The translations under genes were made by a program, and so were the position numbers. The notes below the pieces were generated by a model that saw only the letters and a list, made by a program, of their open reading frames with translations, was not told the origin of the DNA and did not search any database. Shown piece after piece: positions 36,743 through 45,990 of a stretch of DNA of 64,000 nt (the first letter of the stretch is position 1; each line of letters begins with the position of its first letter). This DNA is from Ferrovibrio sp. (GTDB taxonomy: Bacteria; Pseudomonadota; Alphaproteobacteria; Ferrovibrionales; Ferrovibrionaceae). The stretch lies in the NCBI RefSeq assembly GCF_017994015.1, contig NZ_JAGOLP010000014.1:21544-85543 (forward strand), in the 5' to 3' direction.

Positions 36743-37833
36743 ATTTCGCGCATTTTTGCCGGGTCGATACGGCAATCCAGGATATTGGGCTGGAACACCG
36801 CGCCGATCAGCAGCCGGCCCTGGTGATGCGCTGCCACGCTGGCGCCGGAGAGCAGTTCGCCCGGATCGCCAAAAGCCTGCATTACGCGGGTAGCGCCGCG
36901 CTGGTCGCGGTCGATGCGCAGCACCAGGCTGGGGCTGGCCTTGTCGGCATTGCGGGCATGGCCGATGAAGGCAAAGGCATTGGGATGCAGCGCCGCCCAC
37001 AGCGCGCCGCTGGAATCGTAGCGCAGATTGTCCACCCCGCCGGGCAAAGCCAGCGAACCGCTGCGTTTGAGCAGGCCGCTGGCCGGATCACGCTCAAAGG
37101 ACAGCAGCATGCGCCACTGCGTTGAACCGACCAGGGCGGACAGCCCATCCGGGGTCAGCGCGATGCCATTGGCAAAGGCGATATCCTCGGCCACCGGGCG
37201 GGTGCCGCGCGCATCGTGGTAGATCACCGTGGAACGCGCCAGTTGCAGGATATTCTCCACGCCATGCATCCAGCGCGGGCCGCTGCCGCGGTCATTGGTC
37301 AGGTAGAAACTGTCCGGCCCGGCGGCAACGATGCCGTTGGGGCTGACGAACAGGTCGCTGCCGATGCTGCCGAGATGGCGCAGGCGGCGGCCGGCCAGCT
37401 CAAAAAACTCCACCGTGCTGCGCTCGTCGCTGCGCTGGTTGATGACTTGCAGAATCCACGTGCCGGTGGCCGGGGCATGCAAGGCGATGCCGCGCGGCCG
37501 GAATGGCATGCCGCCAGGCAATTCCAGCGCCACCGGCGGGGCGGGGCCGAAGCTGGCCAGATCGTAATACCACAGGCCGCCATTCTGGGCGCGGTTGCGG
37601 CGGTCATGCGCTGAGATGATGGCGCCGCTGCCATCGGGCAGGATCAGGATATCTTCCGGCCCGGCCGGCGATGGCACCGGGGTGCATTGCCCGGCCATAA
37701 AAGGCTCGGCGCTCTGATAGGCGCCACCCAGCCAGGCGGTGTAGATGCCATACACCACCAGCATGGCGGCCAGGAACAGCCACCAGCGGCGCAGGCCGGC
37801 GCGCTTACGCGGCGGGATCGGTGCCTTGGCCAT
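36733..37833 (-). CDS. Membrane-anchored paraoxonase/arylesterase-like six-bladed propeller
   Basis: 366 residues with one N-terminal helix (about 17-36) and a periplasmic beta-propeller. By eye it aligns to human PON1 along its length: E60/D61, N180, N222 and D268/N269 match the six calcium ligands (E53, D54, N168, N224, D269, N270), and C50 with C354 match the disulfide. The active-site His115 is Arg114 here (FRPRG for PHG), and His134 is probably Gln. So calcium binding is kept but the known lactonase dyad is lost. Starts 29 bases inside the upstream exporter gene. Confidence 0.82.
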   Translation of the reverse strand: MAKAPIPPRKRAGLRRWWLFLAAMLVVYGIYTAWLGGAYQSAEPFMAGQCTPVPSPAGPEDILILPDGSGAIISAHDRRNRAQNGGLWYYDLASFGPAPPVALELPGGMPFRPRGIALHAPATGTWILQVINQRSDERSTVEFFELAGRRLRHLGSIGSDLFVSPNGIVAAGPDSFYLTNDRGSGPRWMHGVENILQLARSTVIYHDARGTRPVAEDIAFANGIALTPDGLSALVGSTQWRMLLSFERDPASGLLKRSGSLALPGGVDNLRYDSSGALWAALHPNAFAFIGHARNADKASPSLVLRIDRDQRGATRVMQAFGDPGELLSGASVAAHHQGRLLIGAVFQPNILDCRIDPAKMREIQP

Positions 37834-39643
37834 CGTCCAGCGTCTCGTTCATGAATTGCAGGCGGGCGAGGCGGGCATAGAGGCCGCCTTCGCGCATCAG
37901 GCTGTCATGCCGCCCGCTGGCGACAATGCGGCCTTTTTCCATCACCACGATCCGGTCGGCCTTCTGCACAGTGGCCAGGCGATGCGCGATCACCAGCGTG
38001 GTGCGGCCACGCATCAGCCGCTCCAAAGCCAGCTGCACCTTGCGTTCGCTTTCGGCATCCAGCGATGAAGTGGCTTCGTCCAGCAGCAGGATCGGTGGAT
38101 CGCGCAGCAGGGCGCGGGCAATGGCGATGCGCTGGCGCTGGCCGCCGGAAAGCCGCACGCCGCGCTCGCCCAGATAAGTATCGTAGCCCTGCGGCAAAGC
38201 CTGGATGAAGCCATGCGCGGCGGCGGCTTCGGCGGCAGCGCGGATTGCGGCATCATCGGCCTCGGGGCGGCCATAGCGGATATTCTCGGCCACGCTGGCG
38301 CCGAAGATCACCGGTTCCTGCGCCACGAGGCCGATCTGGCGCCGCATCGCCACCGGATCAAGCCGGCGCACATCCAGGCCGTCGATGCGGATCGTGCCGC
38401 CCTGCGGATCGTAGAAGCGCTGCAAAAGCTGAAACAGCGTGGTCTTGCCGGCACCGGAGGGGCCAACAATCGCCACGGTTTCGCCGGCCGCGATATCCAG
38501 GCTCAGATTGTCGATGGCGGCGCTGCCGGGCCGCGCCGGATAGGCAAAGCGGATGGCATCAAACTGCACCTGGCCGCTGGCCCGCGCCGGCAGTTGCAGC
38601 GGCTGTGCCGGCACCGGCAGGCCGGGTTCGGTGCCCAGCAGTTGCATCAGCCGTTCGGCGGCACCGGCGGCGCGCTGCACATCGCCCCACACTTCCGACA
38701 ACGCACCCACGGCGGCGGCGCCGATCACGGCATAAAATACAAAGGCGGAAAGCTCGCCGCCCGACATCTCGCCGGCAAACACCGCCTTGCCGCCGATCCA
38801 CATCACGGCATTCACCGCGCCGAAAACCAGCAGCATCACCAGGGCGGTGAGCGAGGCGCGCGCCCGGGTGCGGCGCACGGCGGTGCCGAAGGCACTTTCA
38901 GCATTCTGGCCGAAGCGGCGTGCCTCGCGCGCCTCGGCGGTATAGGCCTGTACCGTGGTGATGGCATTCAGCGTTTCGCCGGCCTGGGCGGAAAGATCGG
39001 CCACACGATCCTGGCTCTGGCGCGACAGCACCCGCAGGCGGCGGCCAAACACGATGATCGGCAGCACCACCAGCGGAATCACCAGCGCCACCAGCATGGT
39101 CAGGCGTGGTGAGGTGATAAGCAGCAGCGCGGCGCTGCCGATGAACAGCAGCAGGTTGCGCAACGCCACCGAGATGGATGAACCGACCAGGGTCTGGATC
39201 AGTTCGGTATCGGTGGTCAGGCGCGACAACACCTCGCCGGTGCGGGTACTTTCAAAAAAGGCCGGCGACAATTTCAGCACATGGGCGAACACCGCCTTGC
39301 GCACATCCGCCACCACCCGCTCGCCAAGCCAGGTGACACAGTAGAAGCGGGCATAGGTGGCAATCGCCAGCACCACCACCACGCCGAACAGGGCGCCGAA
39401 ATAGAGATCGAGCATGGTGCCGTCGCCGCCGCTGCCGAAGCCGACATCAATCACCCGGCGGATCGCCTGGCCGATGCCCAGCACCGCCACGGCGGCCACC
39501 ACCAGGGCAACACCGGCACCGGCGGCGATCCAGCGATAGGGCAGAACAAAGCTGAGCAGGCGGGCCAGCGGCCCGAAGCCGGGGCGCCCCGAGGCTTTGG
39601 CGGAGGGCGTGGCGGAGGAGGAGGGAGCGGCAGGTGATGTCAT
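37805..39643 (-). CDS. ABC exporter, fused permease-ATPase (MsbA-like)
   Basis: 612 residues: a six-helix transmembrane domain (about 25-310) and a C-terminal ATPase with Walker A GPSGAGKTTLFQ, signature [14 protein letters not shown], Walker B ILLLDEATSSLD and H-loop IAHRLATV. Half-transporter that would dimerise to export lipids, drugs or peptides. Start at ATG 39643 rather than upstream TTG/GTG options. Divergent from rpmE, an alphaproteobacterial arrangement. Confidence 0.94.
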   Translation of the reverse strand: MTSPAAPSSSATPSAKASGRPGFGPLARLLSFVLPYRWIAAGAGVALVVAAVAVLGIGQAIRRVIDVGFGSGGDGTMLDLYFGALFGVVVVLAIATYARFYCVTWLGERVVADVRKAVFAHVLKLSPAFFESTRTGEVLSRLTTDTELIQTLVGSSISVALRNLLLFIGSAALLLITSPRLTMLVALVIPLVVLPIIVFGRRLRVLSRQSQDRVADLSAQAGETLNAITTVQAYTAEAREARRFGQNAESAFGTAVRRTRARASLTALVMLLVFGAVNAVMWIGGKAVFAGEMSGGELSAFVFYAVIGAAAVGALSEVWGDVQRAAGAAERLMQLLGTEPGLPVPAQPLQLPARASGQVQFDAIRFAYPARPGSAAIDNLSLDIAAGETVAIVGPSGAGKTTLFQLLQRFYDPQGGTIRIDGLDVRRLDPVAMRRQIGLVAQEPVIFGASVAENIRYGRPEADDAAIRAAAEAAAAHGFIQALPQGYDTYLGERGVRLSGGQRQRIAIARALLRDPPILLLDEATSSLDAESERKVQLALERLMRGRTTLVIAHRLATVQKADRIVVMEKGRIVASGRHDSLMREGGLYARLARLQFMNETLDDGQGTDPAA

Positions 39644-39845
39644 GGTGTCCAGCGGTATACCAGCCGGGCCGCCCGCTGCCCAGCGGTGCGCCGGGCCAGT
39701 TGCAGGGGTGCGGCATTGGCGCACCGGGCATGCTCTGGCGCTTTCCGGGCTTGCGGAGCCGGCCCGGTTTGGCTATAACCCGCCGCCATTGCGGAATTCA
39801 CTGATGGCCGGGCCTAGACTTTTGCCCCGGCCGGGAGACTGAGAC

Positions 39846-40073
39846 ATGAAGCCGGATATCCATCCCGATTACCACGAAATCAAGGTGCAGATGACCGATG
39901 GCACGGTCTACAGCACCCGTTCCACCTACGGCAAGGCTGGCGATGTGCTGGCGCTGGATATCGATTCGAAGTCGCATCCGGCCTGGACTGGCGGCCCGGC
40001 GCGCCTCAACGAGGCCGGTGGTCAGGTGGCCAAGTTCAACAAGCGCTTCGCGGGTTTCGGCCTGAAGAAGTAA
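39846..40073 (+). CDS. rpmE: 50S ribosomal protein L31, zinc-free type
   Basis: 75 residues, matching bacterial L31 ([28 protein letters not shown]). It has no cysteine, so it is the C- form that does not bind zinc. A GGGAGAC site precedes the ATG and a strong terminator follows. Confidence 0.97.
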   Translation: MKPDIHPDYHEIKVQMTDGTVYSTRSTYGKAGDVLALDIDSKSHPAWTGGPARLNEAGGQVAKFNKRFAGFGLKK

Positions 40074-40107
40074 GGCTTTTCCGGGCCAAACACCCGGGGT
40101 TAGATTG

Positions 40108-40140
40108 AACAGGCGGCCTATGATCAGGCCGCCTGTTGTC
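40108..40140 (+). terminator. Intrinsic terminator of rpmE
   Basis: Perfect 11-bp stem (40108-40118 with 40127-40137), 8-base loop, followed by GTCTTT. Confidence 0.85.
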
Positions 40141-40183
40141 TTTCCGGCAATCCATGTGTTGCCGGCGCGTCTTGGACGAATCG

Positions 40184-40450
40184 ATGAGCCAGGTCTATCA
40201 AGCCGCCTCTTTTTCGCTCGGCAGTGAAGTGGTCACCATCGTGATGGTGGCGGCCAGTGCGGTTGCCACCCAGGAGATGGCGGCGCGCTCCTTTGCAGGC
40301 CTCAGGCCGCATTTCCGCAATTCCACTGTGGTGCTCGCCACCCAGCAATTGGGCCTGGCGCCGCAATTCACCGGCCCACGCCATGTGCTGGAAGCCCTGC
40401 GCGGCAAGACTTTGGGCGATTTCCGCTGGCAGCCCATCGTTATCAGCTAG
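40184..40450 (+). CDS. 88-residue hypothetical protein
   Basis: From ATG 40184, GAATCG upstream (weak site). Composition is protein-like with a hydrophobic segment at about 11-28 (EVVTIVMVAASAVAT) and a basic, Gln-containing C-terminal half. Not recognised. It lies between the rpmE terminator and the hsp20 promoter, so it must have its own promoter if real. The opposite strand is also open here but looks like a shadow. Confidence 0.5.
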   Translation: MSQVYQAASFSLGSEVVTIVMVAASAVATQEMAARSFAGLRPHFRNSTVVLATQQLGLAPQFTGPRHVLEALRGKTLGDFRWQPIVIS

Positions 40451-40473
40451 AAAAAAAGGGGCTTGAAAGCCCC
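40451..40473 (-). terminator. Hairpin with minus-strand T-run
   Basis: Stem 40458-40464 with 40467-40473, loop of 2; seven A to the left, so a terminator on the minus strand only. It overlaps the hsp20 -35 element and could be coincidental. Confidence 0.35.
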
Positions 40474-40490
40474 AACCCGCCTTCCTACAT
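40462..40490 (+). promoter_or_regulatory. RpoH-type heat-shock promoter of hsp20
   Basis: -35 CTTGAAA at 40462-40468 and -10 CCTACAT at 40484-40490. The alphaproteobacterial RpoH pattern is CTTG, a 17-18 base gap, then CYTATNT; one base differs. Transcription would start near 40497. Confidence 0.6.
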
Positions 40491-40496
40491 CGTCGT

Positions 40497-40591
40497 TGTC
40501 CCGGTGCCGCTTGCGGATCGGGGCATAACAGCGGCTCGGCCAATCCTGGCGGGTCGCGCAGATCTCTTGTCGCTCAAGGAGGATAAGACCC
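40497..40591 (+). promoter_or_regulatory. ROSE-like RNA thermometer in hsp20 leader
   Basis: About 95-base leader. Its 3' end has TCGCT (40570-40574), fitting the conserved UYGCU of ROSE elements, three bases before GGAGGAT (40578-40584), the ribosome binding site. The flanks CTCTTG and CAAGGAG can pair with one bulged G, hiding the site at low temperature. Upstream GC-rich segments can form further hairpins. Confidence 0.65.
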
Positions 40592-41053
40592 ATGCGTGCT
40601 TTCGACATTTCCCCCCTGCTGCGGTCCAGCATCGGCTTCGACCATGTCAACCGCCTCTACGATCTTGCCAGCCGGCTTGACGAATCGAGCCTTTCCTACC
40701 CGCCCTACAATATCGAGAAACGTGGCGAGGACGCTTACCGCATCACCATGGCGGTGGCCGGTTTCCGCCTCGATGAACTGGATGTGACGGTGAAGGAAAA
40801 CAGCCTCACCATCGCCTCGAAGGTGGTGGAGCAGCCGGCCGAGGCTGAGGGCGTGACCTACCTGCACCGCGGCATTGCCCGCCGCGCCTTCGAGCGCCGC
40901 TTCGAACTGGCCGATACCGTGAAAGTGGTGGGCGCCCAGTTGGTGGATGGCCTGCTGCATATCGAGCTGAAGCGCGAAGTGCCCGAGGCCAAGAAGCCGC
41001 GTCAGGTGCCGATCCTGGCCGGCAGCCAGCCGCAGAGCCTGCGCGCTGCCTAA
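40592..41053 (+). CDS. Small heat shock protein, Hsp20 family
   Basis: 153 residues with an alpha-crystallin domain at about 37-135 (YNIEKRGEDAYRITMAVAGF, GIARRAFERRFELAD) and a C-terminal extension lacking a clear IxI motif but with VPIL. ATP-independent holdase that keeps unfolded proteins soluble. Controlled, by the look of its 5' region, by a RpoH promoter and an RNA thermometer. Closest to IbpA-type proteins of proteobacteria. Confidence 0.95.
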   Translation: MRAFDISPLLRSSIGFDHVNRLYDLASRLDESSLSYPPYNIEKRGEDAYRITMAVAGFRLDELDVTVKENSLTIASKVVEQPAEAEGVTYLHRGIARRAFERRFELADTVKVVGAQLVDGLLHIELKREVPEAKKPRQVPILAGSQPQSLRAA

Positions 41054-41075
41054 GCCGACCTAACGCTCGCTATGG

Positions 41076-41106
41076 AGCCCGGGTGGCAACACCCGGGCTT
41101 TTTTAT
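41076..41106 (+). terminator. Intrinsic terminator of hsp20
   Basis: Nine-bp perfect stem (41076-41084 with 41091-41099) followed by six T. Confidence 0.9.
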
Positions 41107-41167
41107 TGCTGCTGAATCTCGCAAAGCGGGCATGGGATGGTTAAGGTACACCCAAAAGAGGGTGTCC

Positions 41168-42349
41168 ATGAGCGAATCAATACCAGTGAATACACCTGAG
41201 CGGCTGGATTTTCAGCCCGCTCCCGGCCTGGCTCGGCTGCTGCTGCGCAACTTCTTTTATGGTCTGCTGACCCTGGGTTTTTATCGTTTCTGGGCGCGCA
41301 CCAATCTGCGGCGTTATCTGTGGGGCGCGGTGCGGTTGCAGGATGAGCCGCTGGATTATACCGGCACCGGGCGCGAACTATTCCTCGGTTTTATCATCGT
41401 GATGGCGGTGTTTGTGCCGGTATCGCTGATCTATGGCGGCATCCAGGTGGCGCTGGCCGGCGATGCGCCCGCCCTGGCCAGCCTGGATGGCCTCTACTTC
41501 ATTGTGTTGTTGCTATTGGTGGCGGTGGCGCAATTCCGTGCCCGGCGCTATCGCCTGTCGCGCACATTGTGGCGCGGCATCCGCGCCGGCCAGGGCGGTT
41601 CAAGCTGGGCATATCTGGGCCGCTTTGCGCTCTGGTTGCTGGCCGCCATCGTCACCTTGGGCTTCAGCATACCCTGGGCTGCCGCCGATCTGGCGCGCTA
41701 CCGCATGCGGCATACCTATTGGGGCAGTTTCCAGGGCGATTTCGTCGGTGCGCCCAATCAACTGTTGCTGCCGATAGCCTGGATGTGGGGCGCATTGGTC
41801 GGCATGCTGGGCTGGTCGGTCTATGATTTCTTCACGTTGGCCGATGGCATGCAGCGGCAAATCGCAGTCTACAAGATTATGACTGGCGGTGCCTTGATGC
41901 CGGTGCTTTTCATCTATTTCCAGATGGCCTGGCTGCGCTGGTATATCGATGGCATGCGGCTGGGGCCGTTGCGTTTCAAGGCGGATTTCAGTGCTGCAGC
42001 TTTGTTCTGGCGCCTGGCCCTGGGCGGATTGCTGGTTTTGATTGCCGTGGGCGCGCTGTGGATCGGGCTCGGCTTTGCGATTGGCATGGCCGCCGTCAAT
42101 GGCGGTCTGACCCAGGAAACCGCCTTCGGCAACCCGCTGGTCATCCTGGCGATCGTGCTGATGTTGCCGCTGTTGTTGCTCTGCCTGCGGCTGGCCTATT
42201 ACTACCTGATGTTCATGCCGGCCCTGCGGCGCGTGGTGCTGGGGGTGAGCGTGATCGGCCTGGATGCCGCCATGCTGGCGCAACAGGCTGCACCGGACCA
42301 GATGCGCAGCGGCGAGGGACTTGCGGATAGTTTCGATATACCCTTGTAG
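41168..42349 (+). CDS. DUF898 (YjgN-like) polytopic membrane protein
   Basis: 393 residues with about nine hydrophobic segments. The family opening is visible twice: LLRNFFYGLLTLGFYRFWARTNLRRYLWG (near 26-54) and, more weakly, WLLAAIVTLGFSIPWAAADLARYRMRHTYWG. This repeat of a G-F-Y-R-F-W-type motif is typical of DUF898/YjgN. Function unknown. The next gene, an M48 peptidase, starts 2 bases after its stop, so they form an operon. Start at ATG 41168 rather than further upstream where the terminator lies. Confidence 0.82.
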   Translation: MSESIPVNTPERLDFQPAPGLARLLLRNFFYGLLTLGFYRFWARTNLRRYLWGAVRLQDEPLDYTGTGRELFLGFIIVMAVFVPVSLIYGGIQVALAGDAPALASLDGLYFIVLLLLVAVAQFRARRYRLSRTLWRGIRAGQGGSSWAYLGRFALWLLAAIVTLGFSIPWAAADLARYRMRHTYWGSFQGDFVGAPNQLLLPIAWMWGALVGMLGWSVYDFFTLADGMQRQIAVYKIMTGGALMPVLFIYFQMAWLRWYIDGMRLGPLRFKADFSAAALFWRLALGGLLVLIAVGALWIGLGFAIGMAAVNGGLTQETAFGNPLVILAIVLMLPLLLLCLRLAYYYLMFMPALRRVVLGVSVIGLDAAMLAQQAAPDQMRSGEGLADSFDIPL

Positions 42350-42351
42350 GC

Positions 42352-43491
42352 ATGGTGACGCTGGATAGTGAAATTGAAGCCATCCTGTTTGATGGCAAAA
42401 GTGCCGCGCCGCATGCGGTGCGGATAGAACTGGCCGGCGATGCCTTGCTGCTGCTGGATACTGCCAGCGGCGCCGAGCGGGCGCGCTGGCCCTGTGCCGC
42501 GATTCGCCTGGTGGATGGCCGGATCAAGCCTGAAAGCACGGCGCCGTTCCGGCTTGGCCTGCTTGAACCCGGCAGTGCAACATTAACGCCGGCCCGGCTG
42601 CGGCTGCCAGCGGAGGCTTTGCCTTTCATTTTGGCTGCCGTGCCGGCATTGCGGGCGCGGCGGCAGAAAGTGTCGGCCATGCTGAAGGCGCAGCGTTATC
42701 TGCTCGCTGCCGTGCTGGGCGTGATGCTGCTGGTGATCGGCTTTTTTGCCGCCGTGCCACTGCTGGCCAATGCGGCGGCGCAGGTGGTGCCGGCCAGTTG
42801 GGAGATCAAGCTGGGCGAGCGCCTGGCGCCGGCTGCCATCCAATGGTTGACGCGCGGCGCGGGCGGTGTCTGTGCCCACCCCGATGGCAAAGCCGCCTTG
42901 CAGAATCTGGTATTGCGGCTGGAAGCCGTGCCGCCGGCCTTGCGCATGCCGATCAAGGTGGTGGTGGTGCAGTCGCCGGTGCTGAATGCCTTTGCCCTGC
43001 CGGGTGGTCAGATCCTGCTCACCAGCGAATTGCTGAAAAAAGTCTATAACGAACAGGCCCTGGCCGGCATCCTGGCGCATGAAATGGGCCATGTTGGCGC
43101 AAGGCATAATGTGGCGGGCTTTTTGCGCTCCAGCGCCTATGGCGTGATGCTTGGCCTGCTGCTGGGTGATGTGGTCACTGGCATCGGGCTGGTGGGTGGT
43201 TTCCAGTATCTGCTGGATATGGCCTTCACCCGCGAATTTGAGGCCGAGGCAGATGAGGCGGCTTTGCAGCGCCTGCTGGCAGCCGGCTTTGATCCGGCCC
43301 AGGTGGCGGGTTTCTTTGATCTTTTGGCGGCGCGCGAAGCCGGCAAGGGGATACCGGAATTGCTCAGCAGCCATCCCGGCAGCGAGGGCCGGGCGGAATA
43401 TTTCCGCCGCCACCAGCGCGGCATCATTCCGCTATTGCCGGGCGATTGGCTGGCTATCAAAGGGATATGTCAGACTGTCTCGCTGAAATGA
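42352..43491 (+). CDS. M48-family membrane zinc metallopeptidase
   Basis: 379 residues. A cytoplasmic N-terminal part (1-110), one helix (about 114-136), then the peptidase domain with HEMGH at 243-247 and the third ligand Glu in FEAEADEAA near 299. Related to the BepA/LoiP group (periplasmic quality control) though it lacks their signal peptide and TPRs. Coupled to the DUF898 gene upstream. Confidence 0.88.
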   Translation: MVTLDSEIEAILFDGKSAAPHAVRIELAGDALLLLDTASGAERARWPCAAIRLVDGRIKPESTAPFRLGLLEPGSATLTPARLRLPAEALPFILAAVPALRARRQKVSAMLKAQRYLLAAVLGVMLLVIGFFAAVPLLANAAAQVVPASWEIKLGERLAPAAIQWLTRGAGGVCAHPDGKAALQNLVLRLEAVPPALRMPIKVVVVQSPVLNAFALPGGQILLTSELLKKVYNEQALAGILAHEMGHVGARHNVAGFLRSSAYGVMLGLLLGDVVTGIGLVGGFQYLLDMAFTREFEAEADEAALQRLLAAGFDPAQVAGFFDLLAAREAGKGIPELLSSHPGSEGRAEYFRRHQRGIIPLLPGDWLAIKGICQTVSLK

Positions 43492-43520
43492 AAACGGCCC
43501 CCGCCGGTTGGGCGAGGGCC
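43488..43520 (-). terminator. Intrinsic terminator of pgk
   Basis: Ten-bp stem with one wobble (43496-43505 with 43511-43520), followed on the minus strand by GTTTTC. Confidence 0.7.
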
Positions 43521-43545
43521 GCTGAAGTGGAAGATACCTGATCGC

Positions 43546-44745
43546 TCAGGCAGTGGCGGAGAGCGCCGCCACGCCGGGCAGTTCCTTGCCTTCGAGCCAT
43601 TCCAGGAAGGCGCCGCCGGCGGTGGAGACATAGGAGAATTCCTCGGCCACGCCGGCATGGCGCAGGGCTGCCACGGTGTCGCCGCCGCCGGCCACGCTGA
43701 GCAGCCGGCCGGATGCGGTGAGGGCCGCAGCCGTGCGCGCCACCATCACGGTGCCGGCATCAAACGGCGCCGTCTCAAAGGCGCCGAGCGGGCCGTTCCA
43801 TACCAGGGTCTTGCAATCGGCCAGCACGGTGCCGAGCCGTGACGCCGCCACCGGGCCGATATCCAGGATCATCTGGTCGGCCGCCACGCGGTCGGCGGCC
43901 ACCACCTTGCTCGGGGCGCCGGCCTTGAATTCACGCGCCACCACCACATCGTCGGGCAGTATAACAGCGCAGCCGCGTGTCACGGCATCACGCAGGATGT
44001 CGCGCGCGGTATCGGCCATGTTCTTCTCGCACAGGCTCTTGCCCACTTCGCGGCCCTGGGCAAACAGAAAAGTGTTGGCCATGCCGCCACCGATGATCAG
44101 CTTGTCCACCTTGCCGAGCAGGTTGCCGAGCAATTCCAGCTTGGTGGAAACCTTGGCGCCGCCAATCACCGCAGCCACCGGATGCTCCGGCTTTTCCAGC
44201 GCCGCCGAAAGATGCTTCAGTTCCACTTCCATGTTGCGGCCGGCATAGGCCGGCAGCAGATGCGCCAGCGCCTCGGTGGAGACATGGGCGCGATGCGCGC
44301 AGGAAAAGGCGTCGTTCACATAGATATCGCCGAGATCGGCCATCATCCGGGCAAAGGCGCTGTCGTTCTTTTCTTCTGCCGGATGGAAACGGGTGTTTTC
44401 CAGCAGCACGATGCCGCCCTTGCGCAGGCGGTCAATCGCCGCCTTGGCAACATCACCAACACAATCCTCGGCGAAGCCCACGGCGGAACCCAGCGCGGTG
44501 GCGAGCGCTGCCGCCACCGGCTTGAGGCTCATTTCCGGCACCACCTTGCCATCCGGCCGGCCGAAATGCGACAGCACCACCACCTTGGCGTCCTTGCGCG
44601 ACAATTCGTGCAGGGTCGGCAGGATGCGGGAGATGCGCAGATCGTCGGTGATGCGCCCGTCCTTCATCGGAACGTTGAGGTCGACGCGCACCAGCACGAT
44701 CTTGCCGGCGACATCCACATCATCAAGGGTGCGGAAACGAGCCAT
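43546..44745 (-). CDS. pgk: Phosphoglycerate kinase
   Basis: Glycolytic enzyme making ATP from 1,3-bisphosphoglycerate. 399 residues, monomeric type. Motifs [35 protein letters not shown] and the C-terminal GGGDTVAAL are complete. ATG 44745 has GAGAGG upstream; two codons earlier a GTG is less likely. Follows gap by 13 bases. Confidence 0.97.
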   Translation of the reverse strand: MARFRTLDDVDVAGKIVLVRVDLNVPMKDGRITDDLRISRILPTLHELSRKDAKVVVLSHFGRPDGKVVPEMSLKPVAAALATALGSAVGFAEDCVGDVAKAAIDRLRKGGIVLLENTRFHPAEEKNDSAFARMMADLGDIYVNDAFSCAHRAHVSTEALAHLLPAYAGRNMEVELKHLSAALEKPEHPVAAVIGGAKVSTKLELLGNLLGKVDKLIIGGGMANTFLFAQGREVGKSLCEKNMADTARDILRDAVTRGCAVILPDDVVVAREFKAGAPSKVVAADRVAADQMILDIGPVAASRLGTVLADCKTLVWNGPLGAFETAPFDAGTVMVARTAAALTASGRLLSVAGGGDTVAALRHAGVAEEFSYVSTAGGAFLEWLEGKELPGVAALSATA

Positions 44746-44758
44746 GGTCACGCGCCTC

Positions 44759-45763
44759 TCAGAGCTTCGCCATCGCGACGGCGGTGTCCGACATGCGGTT
44801 GGAGAAGCCCCACTCGTTATCGTACCAGCTCAGCACACGCACCAGATTGCCATCCATCACCTGGGTTTGCAGCAGGTCGAAGGTGGAGGAATTCGGATTG
44901 TGGTTGAAGTCGCTGGAAACCAGCGGGTCGTTATTCACACCCAGCACACCCTTCAGCTTGCCATTGGCAGCGGCGATGATGGCGGCATTCACTTCTTCCT
45001 TGGTGGTGGCGCGCTTGGCCACGATCTTCAGGTCGATCAGCGACACATTCGGGGTCGGCACGCGGATCGCGGTGCCATCCAGCTTGCCCTTCAGTTCCGG
45101 CAGCACCAAGCCCACCGCCTTGGCGGCGCCGGTGGTGGTGGGGATCATGCTCAGCGCGGCGGCGCGGGCGCGATAGAGATCCTTGTGCATGGTGTCCAGC
45201 GTCGGCTGGTCGCCGGTATAAGCATGGATCGTGGTCATGTAACCCTTCTCGATGCCCACCAGTTCGTTCAGCACCTGGGCCACCGGCGCCAGGCAGTTGG
45301 TGGTGCAGGAGGCATTCGAAACCACGGTGTGTTCCGGCTTCAGCTTGTCGTGGTTCACGCCGTAAACCACGGTCAGGTCGGCATCATTGCCCGGGGCCGA
45401 GATCAGCACCTTGCGGGCGCCGGCTTCCAGATGCAGGGCCGCCTTGGCGCGGTCGGTGAAGATGCCGGTGCATTCCAGGGCGATATCCACGCCCAGGGCC
45501 TTCCAGGGCAGCTTGGCCGGATCGCGCTCGGCGGTCACCTTGATGGCGCCGCGGCCCACATCGATGCTGTCGCCGGCCACGGTGACGGTGCCGTTGAAGC
45601 GGCCATGCACGCTGTCATAGCGGAACAGATGCGCATTGGTTTCCACCGGGCCGAGATCGTTGATGCCCACAACTTCGATATCGGTGCGGCCCGATTCGAT
45701 AATGGCGCGCAGCACATTGCGCCCGATGCGACCAAAACCGTTAATGGCAACGCGAACCGTCAT
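44759..45763 (-). CDS. gap: Glyceraldehyde-3-phosphate dehydrogenase, type I
   Basis: 334 residues. NAD-binding [14 protein letters not shown] at the N-terminus, catalytic Cys in [12 protein letters not shown] near 153, [17 protein letters not shown] and [12 protein letters not shown]. Start at ATG 45763. First gene of a gap-pgk operon, divergent from a PagL-like gene. Confidence 0.97.
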   Translation of the reverse strand: MTVRVAINGFGRIGRNVLRAIIESGRTDIEVVGINDLGPVETNAHLFRYDSVHGRFNGTVTVAGDSIDVGRGAIKVTAERDPAKLPWKALGVDIALECTGIFTDRAKAALHLEAGARKVLISAPGNDADLTVVYGVNHDKLKPEHTVVSNASCTTNCLAPVAQVLNELVGIEKGYMTTIHAYTGDQPTLDTMHKDLYRARAAALSMIPTTTGAAKAVGLVLPELKGKLDGTAIRVPTPNVSLIDLKIVAKRATTKEEVNAAIIAAANGKLKGVLGVNNDPLVSSDFNHNPNSSTFDLLQTQVMDGNLVRVLSWYDNEWGFSNRMSDTAVAMAKL

Positions 45764-45990
45764 CTTACGTCTCCGAGAGAGCTGACGCGGGCCGGCCGAA
45801 TATGACCCGCGATGGGGTGATGGGGAGTTTTCGCGTGTGGATGTAGCGGCTTTGGCCCCCAACCGCAAGGCGGCGGCGCCTGATAAAGCGGCATTCCGCC
45901 CTCGGAAGCGGCTGGATCGGCCTTGCGTTGCCGGCCGGCTCGGCTAAAGTCGGCGCCAGTTGTCTAAGTACATGAAATCGGGGGATTTCC

